This document shows positions 36,969 to 50,135 of a stretch of DNA of 64,000 nucleotides, piece after piece (positions within the stretch are counted from its first letter, which is position 1; each line of letters begins with the position of its first letter). The DNA is from Pterois miles. Taxonomy: Eukaryota; Chordata; Actinopteri; Perciformes; Scorpaenidae. Location of the stretch: assembly GCA_947000775.1 (NCBI GenBank), contig CAMQGK010000334.1, forward strand, positions 2,296,001 through 2,360,000, given 5' to 3'. Below the pieces are notes generated by a model. That model searched no databases, was not told the DNA's origin, and worked only from the letters and a program-made list of their open reading frames with translations. Made by a program: the position numbers and the translations under genes.

Positions 36969-39734
36969 TGCAAGACAAAATAAAAATTGTGTTAATAACA
37001 CAAGCATACTGGGGATGTACCGATACTGATACTGGATTGGATATCGGGCTGATATTGACTCAAATAGCTGGTGACAATGGGGGCCGATCTATTTAAATCA
37101 ATTCTGTGTTTACACATATACATTGTAAGCTGGAATTTTAATTCCTGATTCAGTTTTGACCAATTTGTTTCTGCTTTAAAAAGATTTATACTTGAATGGT
37201 AATTCTGGTTGAATTTTGAAGATTTTTTTAACAAGTTGTTGGAACACGCTTTATTATTTTAACAATGAATAGCAATTCACTAAATTTATGTCTATGTATG
37301 TATTTATTTGTTACATTTTCTTTTACAAAGATAGGAAAGCGATGTTTAAGTCAAGCCTGTTGTTTACTTACACATAAAACAATGATCCCATTAATTGAAT
37401 TAAACATATCATATTCATCACATCATATTAATTAAACACTGATGATGAAGACAATGGAGTAGAGGTGCTGCTGGGTCTTTGTGGTAATCGTTTACAGGTG
37501 CTCTTTGGATCCATCACGTGGACAGGTTGACCGACATGATAAATAAAACAGTTTAATAATAACAAATAATACAGAAAATTTCTTAAGTAAACATTTATTG
37601 ATCAACACTTATGGTCGGTCTCTCCAATCTGCATTTTGTGTCTGCACGGTTTCTCCCAGTTAGGATGTTGTTCTTCTCACACACTCTTGCAAAGGTTAAC
37701 CCACTGGGCGACATCTACTGGGTCTGCTGGTAGAACGGCAATTTGATTGACAGGATGAGCCGTGTCACACGTATTTTACAGCAACAACACAGGGCTGCCT
37801 GAAGATGCACCTAATATGATCAGACATCGGCCGGTGCCGATTATGAAAAATATCAAAAAATTGTTCTGTTTTCAATCATTCAGTCTTGTAAAAGGCTCAT
37901 TGCATGGGTGGAATACCATCTCAAGAAAGTACAAAATGCATGGCTCCCTCAAAAATACTCCACCGGGTGCAGGTGTGCAAGCAAGATGGCATTCCACCCC
38001 TGCAATGAGCCCTTCACAAGATTTAATTAAAAACTGGTATCGGATCGGTACTTGGTATCGACTGTTACCCAAAGCCAAGGTATTGCTATCAGTATCAGGA
38101 CTGAAAAAGTTAGATCGGTGCATCCCTCAAGCATACCTGTGGTATACATTTTCTATTAATAGAGCAGGCCTAAATTAAAACAGCCTTTTTTTTTAAAAGA
38201 TCTAAAAAGCTGTGAAAGGTGTGTCATGCACAAAAACCTTTTTAATGTCCAACAGTAAAGTCAGCTGAACTGGAAAATCTGAAATTTGAAACCAGATTTA
38301 TTTCCGTGATTTCCAAGGAAAATGAGAACAATTCAGATGCATCATTGTTACGTACTTATTATTATTATGTTCCCACAATAGCCTGTGTGGAGCAGACTTT
38401 ATAAGGTAACTACATCGTACTGTGCAACCAGTTTGGACGCAAGTAGCTGCAGTTCAGATTACCCTGTGCATGCTTTACAGAAAGATCTATCTTTGCATGC
38501 AGTTGTGTTTTAAACCTCTGAAAGAACCAGTTTAACTGAGCCGACAGCAACAGCCTCATGATGACTGATGTTGAACTGTTGTCAGTCCGCTGCCGCGAAA
38601 TACACAATGATTAGTCTCGGAGATCAGCACTGAACAAATGTGTGAACTAAAGCCTTGAAGTGATTCTTAGCAGTTACAATGAGTGACAGGCTGAGTCGAT
38701 GTTATTATACTATAATAACATGAGGAACAAGGAGTAACTGTCGGTGAAGAAGACTTCTGTTTGTGTTTCAGTGTGTACCTTAAATTCGAGCAAGCTCAGC
38801 TTGTTTGTCTGCTTCAAACTCGCCTTCGTTCTCATCATCTCCATTGTAGTCAGCCAGCTCCTCCTCCATGTCCTTGTCTATCAAAGAACAATGTGTTTAC
38901 TACCGTAAAGCACACACTAATCCCTTTTCAGCACAGTTTCTTAGTCTTTATCCTAAATAACTATCTAACTAACAAACTTCAGCCTTCAACTAGTCAAGTG
39001 CAGTTAGATAAACCCCTAAAGTGGAGAGTGACGCACCCACTCTTTCAGCTCTCTCTCTCTATACACACACATACCTTTTCAATTTTATTCTACCAAGACA
39101 CACACTTACCTATATTTTCACCCAGTTTACTCTGCTGTTGTTTCTCCAAATCGACTCCACCCACGACTTGCTCATCTGCGTCATATTCGTCTGGCTCCTC
39201 AAGTTTCTGACCAACAGGAGTCTCATCTGCCTTCACCTGGCCAATCAGCATGCTTTCCATCCCAGGGTCTGCCTCTGCACATATTACCAAATTGTTGTTT
39301 ATTTTTATCAAAACGTCATGCAAACATGCAAAAGGAATAACAAACTAGTTCACTGGTTTCAGTGAAGTGGGCCTTCTACCTTCAGTTTGGGCGCCCTCTT
39401 CATGAGCATCCATCACCTCCATGTCTTTATCTTCAGTCAGGTTGTTTCTCAAAGGATCACTGGTCTCTGTCTCACCCTCCTCTGTTTGCACACCTTCCTC
39501 TGGTGGTAGCAAAATGTCTTGCTTGGCTGCAGCAGCTGAGGGAACAGACTGGGACTCTACTTTGGAGAGATCCTTCTCTGGAGGCAGGCCCACTGGGGCA
39601 TCGGGACCTGGTAAATAGCAAAATAGCAAGGCAGGAAGAAAGTGTGAGGGTGTACACCTGTTACTGCAAATCTACATAAAAGTCTACATAATAATATGCA
39701 GGGATGCACAAAACGCAATGGATCTACACATAGA

Positions 39735-39795
<61 letters not shown>

Positions 39796-42700
39796 AACAT
39801 TAGTGTTATTGCATGCTTTTAGTTAAATTTCAGTTAAGTCACCTTTATCCACAATGATCTCATTGGTCAGTAGTTCAGGTGGATCATTTCCTTTGGGCTG
39901 TGAGAGGCTTGCAGTGTGGCTTACAACAGTTGCTGTCTTAATTGCATCAACCCCAGCCATGACTGCTTTGTCCTCTTTTGCTGCTCCATCCACTGTGTTT
40001 TCCTGCTGAGGAGTAAACATCATCATATAGCACAGCCTGTTAAGCCACCAAAACAGCTGCGTGGACAGTGATCACAAAAGTATGAAAGGTCAAAGCCAGT
40101 TTATGCTACTAGATCTTTTTTATTACAGTGTATACACATAGGGCTGGACGGTGGTGCAGTGGTTAGCACTCTCGCCTCACAGCAAGAGGGTCGCAGGTTC
40201 GAATTTCGGCTTGTTTGCATGTTCTCCCCGTGTAAGCGTGTAAGTCCAAAGACATGCTGTTTAGGTTAACTGATGACTCTAAATTGCTCGTAGGTGTGGA
40301 CGTGAGCGTGAATGCTTGTCTGTCTATATGTTGTCTGTCTCTATGTGCCCTGCGATGGACTGGCGACTTGTCCAGGGTGTACCCCGCCTTCGGCCAATGC
40401 CAGCTGGGATCGGCTCCAGCCCCCCGCGACCCCTAACCCCCGGATCAGACTTAATATTGCCAATACATGTGAATTTACAAAATGTTTCGATCGGCCCTAG
40501 CCCTCTGCCCCGATCCTGATCCTGTGGAAAGACTGTGGATGTGTGAACATGGCTTAGATCCTTTCACATGGATCACTGTCAAACAGAACACCAACTTACC
40601 TGTGAGGAGACACCTGAAGGAGAGATGAGTTTCTCCATCTTCTTCTGAACTTCAAGTTTAGCAGCAGCCACTCTCTCATCACACAGCTCCTTCTGGGACA
40701 GAACCTGGGACTGACAATGGGTCCTACACATGTGTACAAACACACACATGCATACATCTTAACCAGCAATGATGGAAACATATTCACAGGACTGAGGTGG
40801 TTAATAAAGCTGAGCTAATGATTGTGGTTATTGCCAATTGGTCATATCAAGAGGGCTGCAATTAACATAGATGGAGATGCATCTTTATCTCCTTTCAAAC
40901 AGACCAGTATAAATATAATTGATTTAAGGAATCGTTTTCTTACATGTCATAAGTGAGTTTGCTGTTGAGGGTTTTGATGTTGCCTTGGCAACCCTGCAGC
41001 TCCTTCTGAAGCTTCCCCAGATCATCATTTAGCTGATTCAACTGACCTACAGTACAGATACACACACAAGACATTAAGAGACGTATAAGAACTGAAGATT
41101 TCCTGCAGAGCTCTGTTAGCTGCTTACACAATGCAGATTTTGAGAAATAGAGGATAACAATTACCTTTGAGTTCCTGAATGGTTTTGGTACTGGAGGATA
41201 TGTTCTGTTGCAGTGTGCCCTTGAGCAAAAAAAAAAAAAAAAAAAAACAGAAACTATCAATATCTGCAGTTGCTTTACAGTTGGTATGTTTCTTTTGATA
41301 ATGTGTGAGTTTAGCGTGAGCAAAATCAAAACTCTTAAAATTCCTCTGTGGCAGTTAATTTATACATAGACAATAGTTTAACATGCAGTTTGTCCCTGTT
41401 GAATTTTATCACCATTTAAACTGCCAGTAGTATGTGTGTGCACCTTCTCTTGGCTGCAGGTGTTCTGAGATCCTTCCAGCTGTCTCTTGTAGAGGCTTTC
41501 TATATGGCTGATCTGCTCCTTCTGTCTCTGGATCTCCTCCTGGAACTCATTCTTTTTCATCTCCACCACTCCTCGCTCTGCTGCTCCACGTCGCACCTGG
41601 CCTTCCAACTCATATAGCTTTGTCTGTATCACACACGCAAAGACCAAGGGTAATGACACAGGTAACAATAACAACAATCTGACTGTGCAATGGGAAATTG
41701 TATTTACAGATTGACAGAAACTCAGATTATAATGACAAAATGTAAAGCACACTGACTGTGTTTTGTCTTCTTTATGACACTTGTAGCCAGAATAGTAAAA
41801 AAAGATCAGCAACAGTGGCACAAAGATTTCCCCAAAACAGCAGAAATGTTTGGGCCTTAAGTGTATTCCTGTTGCAAATAGGCAAGGTCCGTTAGTTTAG
41901 TTGCTTAGTGACTTGCATTAAAAGGACGTGGTTTGAAAGTTGGAAAAGGTAATTACATAACACACAAAAAGACCTTCCCACGCAAAACCCTGAAAAAACT
42001 GAAAACTAAATGAGGAACTGATAAGGCAAATCTAACTTCTGCAGCCTTCAACTTCTGTTTCATCATCATCATTACAGCATGTGATCTGTAAACACATAAC
42101 GTTTAGGCAAATGCTAGAAGCTGACATTGCAAAAAATGTGAATTGATCGGTAATGATTTCCACCAAAAGATGCTTCATACTGCAGTCAATTTATAATCCA
42201 GGTAGTGTTCATTCCAGAGCATGAGGTAGCCTTTAAATAACTTACAGTATAGCATTTTTAAAGGTGATATTTGCACTGCCCACTATGGTTTGAAAAACCA
42301 CATAAACACACAAACACTTATAGATGAACCTACCTGTAGCTCCAAATTGCGGGAGCTTGACACCCAGTAGTTAAAGCCCAGAACCAGGATACAGGCAATC
42401 AGAGCGCCAATCATCAGAGGGGGTGATCTTCCTCCACGACGCCCGTTTCCCAGCCCACCCATAGCTGTATACAAACTGGACACACACCACAGCCAGGGTC
42501 AGCACACTTTCCATAAATTATAAATAAATAAACAAAGATTTTCTGCCTGCGAACCCTGAATCACATCTACAATTTGAAACTGGTCAGCTGACATGAGGCT
42601 AGTTGTTGCAGATAACATCTTTCATTAAAGGTGCAGCGGTGAGCTACTTCTGCTTGTATCTTGATAGAAGCAGAAGTAGCTCATGAATTAGCTAATGTAA

Positions 42701-44120
42701 CTCACAAAGTAGCTAATGTCACAAACTCATTTCCATGGTGTCAGCGAAAACACAGAATACAGGAAATGTTATCTGATCATATTTCTATCACAGTATGTTT
42801 AGCAATTCCATTAAACATACTGTATACTTCACATGCAACGTTGCATATGCACAAATACTAAGAACATTCATGACACACACGTGTACATTGTATTGCTTAA
42901 TACTCAACACTATGGAGCAACAACATGATCTGAGATTGTTCCTAACAATGGTGGCTCAGTTAAAAGGTCTGCAAGATGCTGAGAAAGCACACATTAACAG
43001 GACATTCCCAGGGACCCATAGGTGCTGAAAAACAACAGGAATTCCCCCCTATCATGATCCAAAGTCTGACATACTTTCACTTCACTGGTACAGTATTATA
43101 TTGTCTGGTGATGGCAATGTATAATGTGAACTAAAAGGCTCAACTCTGCCAATCCATGCCTGGGCTGCTCCCATCATGCAAATATAACCAAAACCCAGGT
43201 GCTAAGAAAGGGTTAGAATAGTACACTGTAATCTAGAATGCAATTTACTTCATGCAAATTTATCATAGGCTAAAATACAAACATGCGCAATAGTAAAATC
43301 AGAATTGGTGGCTATAACTCAAACACCACAAAGAGATAACGTTAAAGATTGCGTCCATAACGTCTAATAGTTGACATTTACCTGAGGAGAAATAGATGCT
43401 TCGTCTTAACCTAGCTATAGTGATGCAGATATTAATGTCGACGCATGACTGTGTTGTCACACAGCAGCAGTACCGTTACAGGAAAGGGAGACAGAAGGGA
43501 GTCAACCTCAGCTGAAGATGACAAACCATAATAGACAGTCTATGTGACAAACAAGCACTGGGATCACTAGCGTTTGCTGCTAAATCACAGAACAGGCCGC
43601 AGGCAGCAGGTTATACCTTAAACATGTAAAGTAACGCTAGTAACCGTACTGACTTCTTTTTTGTACGCAACTGCAGTAACAGTAAACAGCTACCGATCGC
43701 CAAAAGGCAATTCAGGTCAGGAATGACGTTAACGTTATAACCATAACGTTAGCTGTTAACAGCCATCACACAGTAGTTAGTAAAAGATATATCGTTATAT
43801 TGCAACGAGCTTTATAAAAAATGGAAATCCAACCCGACAAAGAAGGATAATGAACTAATGTTTAGCTTAGCATAATTCGGCCCGTTTTACTATTTGAGTC
43901 AAATGCTAAAAGCAACTAGCATTGCAAGATAACGTTAGCGTCGTTAGAAACGTATCTTGTCCCCAGTTGCCTTTGCCTCAGTTAGCCGCTAGCTAACGCT
44001 AGCAGCCAACGTCCACGTAACTTACCCGGTAGATTCGAGAGTCGCAAAACAGGAATTAAGTGTTGAGCCCAGTATATGGTGTGATACTTGGTGATATATT
44101 TCACGATCTGGCCGCGTTTC
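34415..44120 (-). CDS. golm1: golm1: Golgi membrane protein 1 (GP73/GOLPH2), complete
   Basis: A type II cis-Golgi protein with a luminal coiled coil and acidic tail; its soluble form is a human liver-disease marker. Coding exons in order are 42334-42462, 41444-41623, 41165-41219, 40944-41046, 40600-40723, 39843-40005, 39380-39607, 39110-39274 and 38780-38877. They total 414 aa (human 401), all in phase. The N-terminus MGGLGNGRRGGRSPP, one membrane segment (about residues 15-35, LMIGALIACILVLGFNYW), coiled coil about 44-200, then Glu/Asp-rich sequence ending ..FEADKQAELARI. Human GOLM1 continues about 30 residues further. The furin-type RVRR site of human is QVRR here. ATG 42462 follows the acceptor at 42465. 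A (CA)-poor, 21-T tract serves one acceptor. Outer ends are estimates. Confidence 0.95.
37009..38127. mobile_element. 1.1-kb hAT-like element with 8-bp target duplication
   Basis: The ends GGGATGTACCGATACTGATA and ATCGGTGCATCCCT are inverted repeats. Perfect octamers CAAGCATA flank it at 37001-37008 and 38128-38135. No transposase frame is seen, so it is non-autonomous. A foldback hairpin (37885-38020) lies inside. The element sits in the golm1 intron between the stop-codon exon and the 3' UTR exon. Confidence 0.75.
37885..38020. repeat. imperfect inverted repeat (37-bp arms, 62-nt loop)
   Basis: Arms 37885-37921 and 37984-38020 match in inverted orientation at 33 of 37 positions, all four differences being single mismatches. 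The RNA could form a long hairpin on either strand. Confidence 0.75.
39736..39793. repeat. (AC)n microsatellite in a golm1 intron
   Basis: About 29 AC units, 50 bp beyond the 3' end of exon 39843-40005 in gene orientation. Confidence 0.95.
40141..40441 (+). mobile_element. SINE-like element, internally deleted and 3'-truncated
   Basis: Same family as the copy at 3323-3678. The A/B-box head is intact (GTGCAGTGGTTAGCAC, GGTTCGAAT). About 50 bases after the head are missing, and the copy stops after the CCCCGCGACCCCTAA segment without the ATGG tail. No target duplication is evident. It lies in a golm1 intron. Confidence 0.75.
41227..41247. repeat. A21 homopolymer, T21 polypyrimidine tract of a golm1 acceptor
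   Basis: In gene orientation a run of 21 T is followed by GCTCAAG and exon 41165-41219. The run length is prone to slippage and could vary between individuals. Confidence 0.85.
44026..44120 (-). other. golm1: golm1 5' noncoding exon and promoter edge
   Basis: A strong donor (CGG|GTAAGT, minus) lies at 44026/44025 and fits an untranslated first exon spliced to 42464, where the ATG exon begins. The upstream flank (44,100-44,260) is moderately GC-rich with CCGCG and no clear TATA box. The transcription start is not determined. Confidence 0.5.
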
Positions 44121-44259
44121 TCCAGTGTGCTTTAGGCTTAGAAGCACCGCTAGGCAGTTAGCTTGTGTCCATTTTTGTCATACAAACAGCAGAGTCCTTC
44201 TGGTTGCGCCTTGCAGACCCAGGACAGTCAGGTGTTGCCTCTGCGGCTCTAGGAAAAAA

Positions 44260-45060
44260 CGGTGTTTTGTATACACTTTTGTTTCACTGGTAACAAATGC
44301 TCCAAAATGCATTTAATCGCATATATTTAATATGAAAAGCACGCCTGTAAGATTAATTTCTACAGTAAAATAACACTATACATTTCTGCTGCAATCGATC
44401 TTTTAATTGTTACTTGCCAACTACTGATTACAGAACAGTACTGTAGTAGTACTATAGTTTACGAAGAGTACGGGAAGGTAGCACGGGCGCTGTCCAACAC
44501 AGGTCCAGTGTCAGCACCTGCTAATGCTAGAAATGTTATCTTCAATCAGGTTAAAATGCTGATCAAATAAGCTGGATAAAAATATTAAAATTAATGATGA
44601 ATAAAGATAAATCATGTTTAATATTTAATTAATGTTAAGTAAGTAATTTGCATACAAATAATTGTCAATATTTATTAAAAAGGATGGAACCAGATAACAA
44701 AAAACACCAAAACATTGTTTTACTTTTCATTTACTCCGACCTGAACTTGAAGGTTATATTTAAACTAACTTTTGAAACATTTCCCTTCCTTTTCTTTTTC
44801 AAATAACTTAAGATATAAATAAGACAGTGCTTTATGCACTGGTGCATCACATTTTCTCATTTAAGTCATCCATCATCTAATGAAGATTGCATAAATGGGT
44901 AACATTATTATATTTTAATGCATTATCATACACACAAATACAAAACACACCTTACAGGAAAAGAATGGCTGTAGACTACATTACATACAAACAAGTTAAG
45001 TCTTTCCAAATAAAATATCCAACATGAAATAAGTTAGTGACATCTTCCCTTTTAGTACAT
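44260..45060. other. spacer between golm1 promoter and lmbrd2 3' end
   Basis: About 0.8 kb of AT-rich DNA between two genes transcribed in the same direction. I see no coding sequence or named repeat. The exact lmbrd2 cleavage site is uncertain: minus-strand AATAAA signals occur at 45298-45303, 45106-45111 and 45070-45075. Confidence 0.5.
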
Positions 45061-48000
45061 GAATCACTTTTTATTTTGCTTAGTTTTCACAGCATAGTGG
45101 GTTATTTTATTCAAAAATACAATGTATCAATCTCGTTCATTCATCAATCTATGCTTGTCAAACACTTTCACTTGACAGACAATGTCAAAAATACATTCAA
45201 AAGGGTTTGGCTTTGTAGGTTGATCACAGTATTCTCTTTCAGTGAATAATGACTGTAACTGATTAGATGTCCATGTCCGAGATATGTCATCTTCCTCTTT
45301 ATTCCCTGAGATACTGTATAGTCCTTTGCATTCAGACTTCCTTCAAGAAGTCTTTAGTCCCTTTTTTCAGTTCCAGCATGTACTATTGTTTTTTTTTGCT
45401 CTCCCTTCACATCTTCTGTCTATCAAACATCGTCAAAGATTCCCGAACGAGAAGGTGACAGAGACAAGTAACGTCCTCCTGTGGATCTACAGCACCAGAC
45501 AGAGAAACAGAGTGAGTGATTAAGGAAGCTTGTTTGTTACTCAGCTTTAATTTAAACACTATGTTCTATTCATTTTGCAAAAAAACGTATACCGTCTGTT
45601 TGGTGAACCTTCATCACTGGAATTGTCTCGCAGTAAGCCTCTCTGCTGCTCCTCCTCCTCTCCATTTCTTCTGGTGAACGTGATACCTGAGAAAGACAGA
45701 GCAATGTGTAAACTAAATTTCCATTTTTTGTTACTTTGTACTTACTACTCCACTACATTTCAGCAGGGAATATTGTACTTTTTACTCCACTGCATGTTTT
45801 TGACACTTAAAGTTACTAATTACTTTCAACATAAAAAAAAACATATATGATGTGATGTAATCAATACTATACAAACAATCTACCTGGTAGTAGACAGTAT
45901 ATCTAATATTGGATCCACATTGATGAACTACAACATTAAAATGATCTTACATATACTGCAGAATGAGTACTACTTAACTACATTTTGCTAGTAATACTTC
46001 TATTTTAGTCACATTTTGAAATTATCGCTTTTACTTGTAATTTGGGAACTTGGGATCAATAAAATATCTATCTAATGGTGTATTTTTAGACCACGGTTTT
46101 TCAACTTTTACTTAAGTAAAGGATCTGAGTACTTCTTGTACCACAGACCAAACCCTGTTGGAAACACCTTATCATATTAGTTTCAGTAGCTGTGGGTAAC
46201 ACAGTAAACAGTTTTTTCCCCTTGGTTATACTAGTTTTCTTTAATGCCTACCAGTATTTTTGATCTCTGTGACAGGACTGCTCTGGTCATCTTTTAACGC
46301 AGTGTAACCAGCTCTGGTCCACCCAGTTGCCCCCTGGACTGCATACCGCTCCCTCCAGGCCTGAAACAGGAAACAAAACAGGCACATAAATACCTTGACA
46401 CACTTAACACAAACCAGTAGAAGCAGCGAGCCGACGGACTGAGAGGATTCTCTTGGCCTCTTATGAGAAAAGATCTGATAGAATAAACATTTCTAACCCA
46501 TCTTCGATTTTCTCCATCCTCAGCTTTCTGTCTTTTTCTTCTTTCTATAAAAAACCACATTGTAGTGCATATTGTTAAAAGTAGTCAGAAGTGAACAGAT
46601 AATGATGTCTTTTACATATACAACAAGTTAATGTGAACTGAGTAAAAGTAAAATAATGCATCAGTGAAATAACCTGCTTGATCTAATAATTACTAATTAA
46701 GTTCACTAGAAACAAGAGACAGCTCATCTTTATAAAGTTAATAATAGAGCCAAACAAATATTGCACATGTGAGCAGATACATCAAAAATAGTGAGTGACT
46801 GAATGTAGAGCTGCAACAATTTTGATAATCGATTAATCGGTTAGAGTAATTTTTTGAGAAATACGTCTAAATTCACCGATTCCAGCTTCTTAAATTTGAA
46901 TATTTTCTGGTTTCTTTACTCTTCTGTGACAGTAAACTGAATATCTTTGAGCTGTAGACAAAACAAGACATCATCTTGGGCTTTGGGAAACACCGATCCA
47001 CATTTTCTGACATTTATAGACCAACCAATTAATCAAGAAAATAATCGACAGATTAACTGATCATGAAAATAAACGTTAGTTGCAGTCCTAATTGAATCTG
47101 TGATTAAAGTACCTCTTTTGATGAGTTCCCGGCCTTCATCCACCAGGTCAGAGGTCAAGTGATCATCAGTGATATACTGGTGAAAGCCCAGGAGGTTCAA
47201 ACAGCGAGAGCCCAGGCTGCAAACCAAGACACACAATTACAAATACACTGTTAAACATACAGCGTACTCCATATGTGCTACATAAACAAGAAGATATGTT
47301 TCTCCAAGAAGATTCCTGCCCTACAGACTTCCTGATCTGTTATCCAACAAGCTGCTTGATATCCATCAGTTGATCACATCGATCATATCAGTACAGGCAA
47401 ACTGATACATCAGAAGGATCTGATTTGTACCAAAGAGGTGGATCGTGGGTACAGTACATCCAACCCCAGTTACAGAAGCAGGACAAAAAAACAGCATAGA
47501 AAGGGAAAGAAGAGGTTGTCCACACACGCACTTTCTGTGTCCTTTCCCTTTATAATCCTACTAATAATGATGGATGAATAGTGTGGATAATTCTTTACTC
47601 AACGTAGGCGTGAGACTGCATTACCGTAAGTTACACCATTGAGATACACAGCTAAATTAGGTTATTTCACCATTTATAGTATCATAATGCAACTATTCTC
47701 AGTGGGGCAGGGTCAACTGGTGGGCCTCAGAGCGATATAAAATGGCTACTATGGGGACTAACATCATCACACATGAATTCAACTGGGCTCATTGAATCCA
47801 CAACAGTCTCAGCTTTCCAGTGATACCCAATTAATGCAATTGCAAGACTGTTTAGGAACCCCAGTATGCAGAAATTTTATAATATACCATTTTTAGAATA
47901 GGTGAAAATATCACATTTAAACTGCATTAAAAAACTTCATGGTTTTGCCCCAAACTGCATGTGAATATCATAAAGTGGACATGTCTGTCAGAGCGACATC

Positions 48001-50083
48001 TAGTGGGTTGCTGAGGTACTGTCAAATGGTAAGATTAAAAATTATATTTTTTGGTAACATACAAAGCAATTTATTTTTATACCTAAATGTGCTTGACAAC
48101 TCACATAAATAAAAAAAATAAGATTAGAATGGATAGTTTCAGAGACTAGTTATGTTTGTAAATTTTCCACTGTGGGACTAATAAAGGAATATCTTATCTT
48201 ATCTTGAATATCATCACATCAATCACAACATATCACCAGGTAGAGACAGATGCAGTTTTCCATTGTTAGCTAGCTAACGTATATCCAGATGCAGTGACAG
48301 AAAAGGGATCTATTTTAAAACCAAAATTTACGAGTAGTGAGGAAATATGACCCTGAATACATTAAATTTAGATTCATAAAGGCAGTATATTTTTATTTTT
48401 TTCATACAATATTTATTTTGGTTACAACAGCTGACAGTGGCAAAACACATATCAGTTTATTTTTTCTCTGTTTTTTGTCATGTAATTTTTTTTCTCATTT
48501 ATTTCATTATTAGGTGGTCCTTTGAATTTTTTATTTTTAAATCCGATAATGATATACTGGCGAATTTTGAAAAAATTAAAAAAAAAAATAAACAAACTAT
48601 CTTCAAAAAGGTCCCTTAAAATTGTTTAATTAAAAAACTGGGACCAAGAAACACACAAGAGGGACATTTGACAGTGAAAAATCTGCCAGAACCTGCCCGG
48701 CTCTCTAATGGACAAACTATGTCATGAAAATTAAATGACATAACCTAGATAATTATCTAAACCTAGTTTAGCATTTGTGTAGTGCAAATTCTTTTACATA
48801 TCTACACCAGATACTGATAAATCTGCAATAGGCTAACATACATTATATATTTATATATTTATTTTAATTAATTTAATCATTTATTTTATATATATTTTAT
48901 TTATATAAGCAAAATTATGTTTGAATATAGTATTTATTTTAAATTTATGAAAACAGATTTTAGTTGTTAGTGGTTATGGGCTTACCTGTAAAAAGTGGCA
49001 AAGCAGAGTAGCAATACAAGCATGGGATAATAGATGTAGAACCCATCAGATATGAAATATAGCACATGCATAGAGCCCATGATCTGACAGAGGGAAACAA
49101 AGAGAGACCATCCATCAGAGATTTTTACATTTCTACGCATATTTCTTTGTGATCATACACCTAAATGAGAGTGTTCATTACAGTATATATACACTATTTT
49201 TTTGTCTGTGTTGGTGTGTGCACGTTTATGTGGGACCCACAGAGGTGTAAGATGTCTGTATTCTGTCCTGGTGTGAGATGGCCGAGTCCATGTGAATCAG
49301 GCCCAGAAAGTTGAGGCATAAAGGAGGGGTCAGACGACAAAACAACCTGAGAGGAAAAAAACATATATCGTAATACAGGAGTTTAACACAATGTGAGAAG
49401 ACCTGATTGAACTCTACGCCTCTACTGAAAAAGGTGCCGTTTGATGCTGTCCACTATAAAAGAGGCTGGAGTTTAGTCTGGTCTTTTGACCAAACTACCA
49501 ACTATTTTTCCAAATGCCTCTTATAACTATGATGTGAAATGAATATCTTGTATTGTGATCTTTATAAGGTACATACATGCCACTGAACTGCAGGCTATAA
49601 GCGTCGGTTTGGTGATGTGGCACCAGGTAATAGTAGTTGAAAACTCGTATCCTGAACACCGTGGAGTAGACGCACACACACAGGAAGAGGATACTGACGA
49701 AGCACACCATCTGGTGGAGAAAAAGTAGAGAGAGGAGGCGGTTAGTTGGATGGATCAAATATTAAGAATATATATGTGAAAACTATGTATTTTTCTGCAG
49801 GCTATGAGTGCTCTGTGTTTCTGTTTTTGTTGAGTGTGTTCCCGCTTAATGAAACTTAGGTTTGTCGGGTGTGCACCTCACTCAATTCATGCCCACCTCG
49901 ATACAAATATAGTTGTGTTGTTTTTCAGCCATCTGAACGAAGACAGCGAAGAGGGAGAGGACGGGTTGTGTGCTGAAGAAGGTGCACTCGGACCAGACGA
50001 CTGCTGCCGAGAGGAGACACAGGAGAACTGCCAGCAGCCTGTAGAAACCCTGCCTGAACACACACTCCCAGTACCACTCTATG

Positions 50084-50135
<52 letters not shown>

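Noticed and set aside
40160..40205. tRNA-like A and B boxes (also in the other SINE copies and at 13,800-13,850)
   Set aside because: They are parts of tRNA-derived SINEs; no cloverleaf or anticodon arm of a functional tRNA gene can be drawn.
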